In this document: one piece after another, positions 23,459 to 25,098 of the stretch | Numbering within the stretch: the first letter of the stretch is position 1 | Layout of the letters: every line of letters starts with the position of its first letter | DNA from: Candidatus Latescibacterota bacterium | GTDB taxonomy: Bacteria > Latescibacterota > UBA2968 > UBA8231 | Assembly (NCBI GenBank): GCA_022826515.1 | Contig: JAJDUT010000095.1 | Span: forward strand, 1 to 25,098 | Reading direction: 5' to 3' | DNA length: 25,098 bases | Position numbers and translations under genes: made by a program | Notes under the pieces: generated by a model | What the model saw: only the letters and a program-made list of their open reading frames with translations | Told to the model about the DNA's origin: nothing | The model's database searches: none

Positions 23459-24688
23459 ATGAGCAATCTCCAAATCCGCGATGTGCGCGCGATCATCACC
23501 CACCCGCCCGGAGCGCGCACGCTCACCGTGGTCAAGGTGGAAACGAACGAACCGGAGCTCTACGGAGTGGGGTGCGCCTCGTTCTGCACGCGGCCGACCG
23601 CCGTCGCCGCCGCGGTGGACGACTACCTGAAGCCGCTTCTGTCCGGCAGGAACCCGGCCGAGATCGAAGACATCTGGCAGTCCTGCTACGCCTCCTCCTA
23701 CTGGCGCAGCGGCCCCGTCCTCAACAACGCCGTCAGCGGCGTGGACCAGGCCCTGTGGGACATCAAGGGCAAGGTGGCGGGGATGCCGGTGTACGAGCTG
23801 TTCGGGGGCAAGGCCAGGGAGGCCGCGGCGGTCTACGTGATCCCCCAGGGGCGGGACGACGCCCACCGCGAGGAGCTCACCCGCGAGCTCCTGGAACGGG
23901 GGTTCCGCCACATCAAGTTCGGATGGGGCGGCGCCATGACGGAACGGGACAGGGCCTTCCACGGGCCGACGGTCGTCACCGGCAAGGCATCCATGGAGGA
24001 CGGGGACATCCTCGACCCCTCCGCGTTTTGCCGCAACGTCGTGGCCGCCTTCGAACAGTTCCGCTCCACCTTCGGCCCGGAACCGGAGATCCTCTTCGAC
24101 GTCAAGGCGCCCATGCCGCCGATACAGGGTCTGGCGCTGGCCAAGGACGTCGAGCAGTACAAGCCCTTTTTCATGGAGGACCTCTTCACGCCGGAGGACA
24201 ACGACTACTTCCGCCTCGTGCGCGAGCAGACGAGCACGCCGATGGCGATGGGGGAGCTCTACTCCAATCCGCAGGAGGTCGTCCCCGTCATCAAGGACCG
24301 GCTGATAGACTTCCTGCGGCTGCACGTCTCGGCGATCGGGGGGCTTACGCCGGCGCGCAAGATGGCCGCCCTGTGCGAAGCCTTCAACGTCCGCACCGCC
24401 TGGCACGGCTCTGCCGACGTCTCGCCCGTCGGGCACGCGGCCAACCTGATGCTCGACCTGAACGTGTGGAACTTCGGCATACAGGAAGCATCGGTTTATC
24501 TCAACACCCACCCGACCCTGAAGGAGGTGTTCCCCGGCACCCCGGAGCTGCGCGGCGGCTACATGTGGCCGAACGGAAAGCCCGGGCTCGGGGTGGACAT
24601 CGACGAGGAGCTCGCCGCCCGCTTCCCGGCCAGGGATCCGGGGGTCCCCAGGAACACGAGGCGCCCCGACGGCACCGTGATACGGTAG
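23459..24688 (+). CDS. Mannonate-dehydratase-like enolase superfamily protein (RspA/ManD branch)
   Basis: Enolase superfamily members abstract a proton next to a carboxylate; ManD members turn mannonate or gluconate into 2-keto-3-deoxygluconate. The 409-residue product matches the branch closely: YGVGCASF, YWRSGPVLNNAVSGVDQALWDIKGK, AGMPVYELFGGKAR, PMAMGELYSNP, IGGLTPARK, RTAWHGSADVSPVGHAANL and NGKPGLGVDIDEELAARFP. Metal ligands Asp214, Glu240 and Glu266 and His316 are present. The His two residues after the first ligand, a proposed general acid in characterised ManD enzymes, is Lys216 here. It starts 13 bases after the preceding gene. All leucine codons I read are CTN, none TTG, and AGG Arg codons occur, unlike genes left of 22,800. 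Confidence 0.88.
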   Translation: MSNLQIRDVRAIITHPPGARTLTVVKVETNEPELYGVGCASFCTRPTAVAAAVDDYLKPLLSGRNPAEIEDIWQSCYASSYWRSGPVLNNAVSGVDQALWDIKGKVAGMPVYELFGGKAREAAAVYVIPQGRDDAHREELTRELLERGFRHIKFGWGGAMTERDRAFHGPTVVTGKASMEDGDILDPSAFCRNVVAAFEQFRSTFGPEPEILFDVKAPMPPIQGLALAKDVEQYKPFFMEDLFTPEDNDYFRLVREQTSTPMAMGELYSNPQEVVPVIKDRLIDFLRLHVSAIGGLTPARKMAALCEAFNVRTAWHGSADVSPVGHAANLMLDLNVWNFGIQEASVYLNTHPTLKEVFPGTPELRGGYMWPNGKPGLGVDIDEELAARFPARDPGVPRNTRRPDGTVIR

Positions 24689-24762
24689 CACCACCGGCCT
24701 CCTCGTACGCGCACGCCTTCCCCGACGAAGGTTCAGATCCCGAACAAACCAGGAGCAGGGAC

Positions 24763-25098
24763 ATGCAGCCCGGTATCGATCAGCTCGTCGACGAACTTCA
24801 GATCAACGGCTTCGTCGTGTTGGATGACCTCATTCCCGTGGACACCATCGACCGGATCTACGCGCGCTGCAAGCCGATGATGGACCGGGTCGAGGCATGG
24901 AACTCGACGACGTTGAAGGGGGAGCTGTCAACGGGCCAGGGACGGGTGACGCAGAAGCAGCGGTTCAAGATCTACCCCCCGTTCGAAATGCCGTTCTGCG
25001 ATCCCGTCGTCACCGAGAACCCCCTGGTGCTCGAGCTGCTCGAACGCGTGTGGGGGACCGGCGACATCGAGATCGACAGCTACAGCTCGAACTGTCCC
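24763..25098 (+). CDS. Phytanoyl-CoA dioxygenase (PhyH) family protein, N-terminal part
   Basis: Fe(II)/2-oxoglutarate-dependent oxygenase, cut by the end of the window after 112 codons. The start matches the PhyH family: LQINGFVVLDDLIPVDTIDRIYARC (about residues 12-36), then ENPLVLELLERVWG and the first strand leading towards the iron site. The His-x-Asp iron motif should lie just beyond the end, so activity cannot be judged. AGGAG (24751-24755) is correctly spaced for the ATG at 24763. Composition matches the preceding ManD-like gene. The 74-base gap before it shows no promoter or terminator. Confidence 0.8.
   Translation, partial: MQPGIDQLVDELQINGFVVLDDLIPVDTIDRIYARCKPMMDRVEAWNSTTLKGELSTGQGRVTQKQRFKIYPPFEMPFCDPVVTENPLVLELLERVWGTGDIEIDSYSSNCP

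Noticed and set aside
23207..24694. 495-codon open frame on the minus strand
   Set aside because: It is the shadow of the ManD-like gene in a high-GC region; its translation is Arg/Gly/Asp/His-rich low-complexity text without family motifs.
1..25098. tRNA or rRNA genes, CRISPR arrays, transposons, phage genes
   Set aside because: None seen on either strand; gaps are short and mostly filled by promoters or ribosome binding sites.

Overview
The window is bacterial chromosome, densely coded, with about 60% G+C by eye and a strong preference for TTG leucine codons and GTG/TTG starts. A lipoprotein signal and a secreted protein with an outer-membrane-like C-terminus suggest a Gram-negative cell. 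The order rplM-rpsI-rpsB-tsf is common in the Fibrobacteres-Chlorobi-Bacteroidetes group. The right-hand end carries sugar-acid enzymes and a PhyH-type oxygenase, which are abundant in uncultured lineages such as Latescibacterota and Poribacteria. That placement is inference only; there is no rRNA in the window.

Layout. 1-175: the N-terminus of glutamine synthetase (minus strand), divergent from a plus-strand run hrcA-grpE-dnaJ-mrp-prmA-aroQ (369-5377) that joins heat-shock control, Fe-S assembly, ribosomal protein L11 methylation and the shikimate pathway. 5365-5949: a secreted protein of unknown function on the minus strand. 6000-7346: a fused RNase HII/YraN gene. 7343-10340: a minus-strand pair, pyrC and a double-ATPase ECF transporter subunit. 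10489-14889: plus-strand genes for a lipoprotein hydrolase, a glycosyltransferase, QueA, a fused IspDF and a DedA protein. 14946-18808: rplM-rpsI-rpsB-tsf-frr and a UbiA-type prenyltransferase. 18845-25098: a catabolic locus with an HpcH/HpaI-type aldolase, an aldo/keto reductase and SDR pair, a 651-residue protein I do not recognise, a mannonate-dehydratase-like enolase superfamily protein, and the start of a PhyH dioxygenase.

Working together. The left three quarters is housekeeping: chaperones, translation, tRNA modification, isoprenoid and pyrimidine synthesis. The right quarter has the parts for breaking down an acid sugar: dehydrogenases (SDR, AKR), a dehydratase (enolase superfamily) and an aldolase that cleaves 2-keto-3-deoxy acids. 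The substrate is unknown.

Most notable. Base composition and codon choice change sharply inside the 651-residue gene near 22,830-22,900 and stay changed to the end, so the right end is either a recombined segment or an assembly chimera. Other points of interest: an internal ribosome binding site in ispDF that could yield free IspF, a leaderless-looking promoter for the ECF ATPase gene, a degenerate H-loop in that ATPase, a His-to-Lys change at a key position of the mannonate dehydratase homologue, and a Lys/Ala/Ser-rich extension on glutamine synthetase. No intergenic stretch exceeds 300 bases. I saw no tRNA, rRNA, CRISPR array or insertion sequence.
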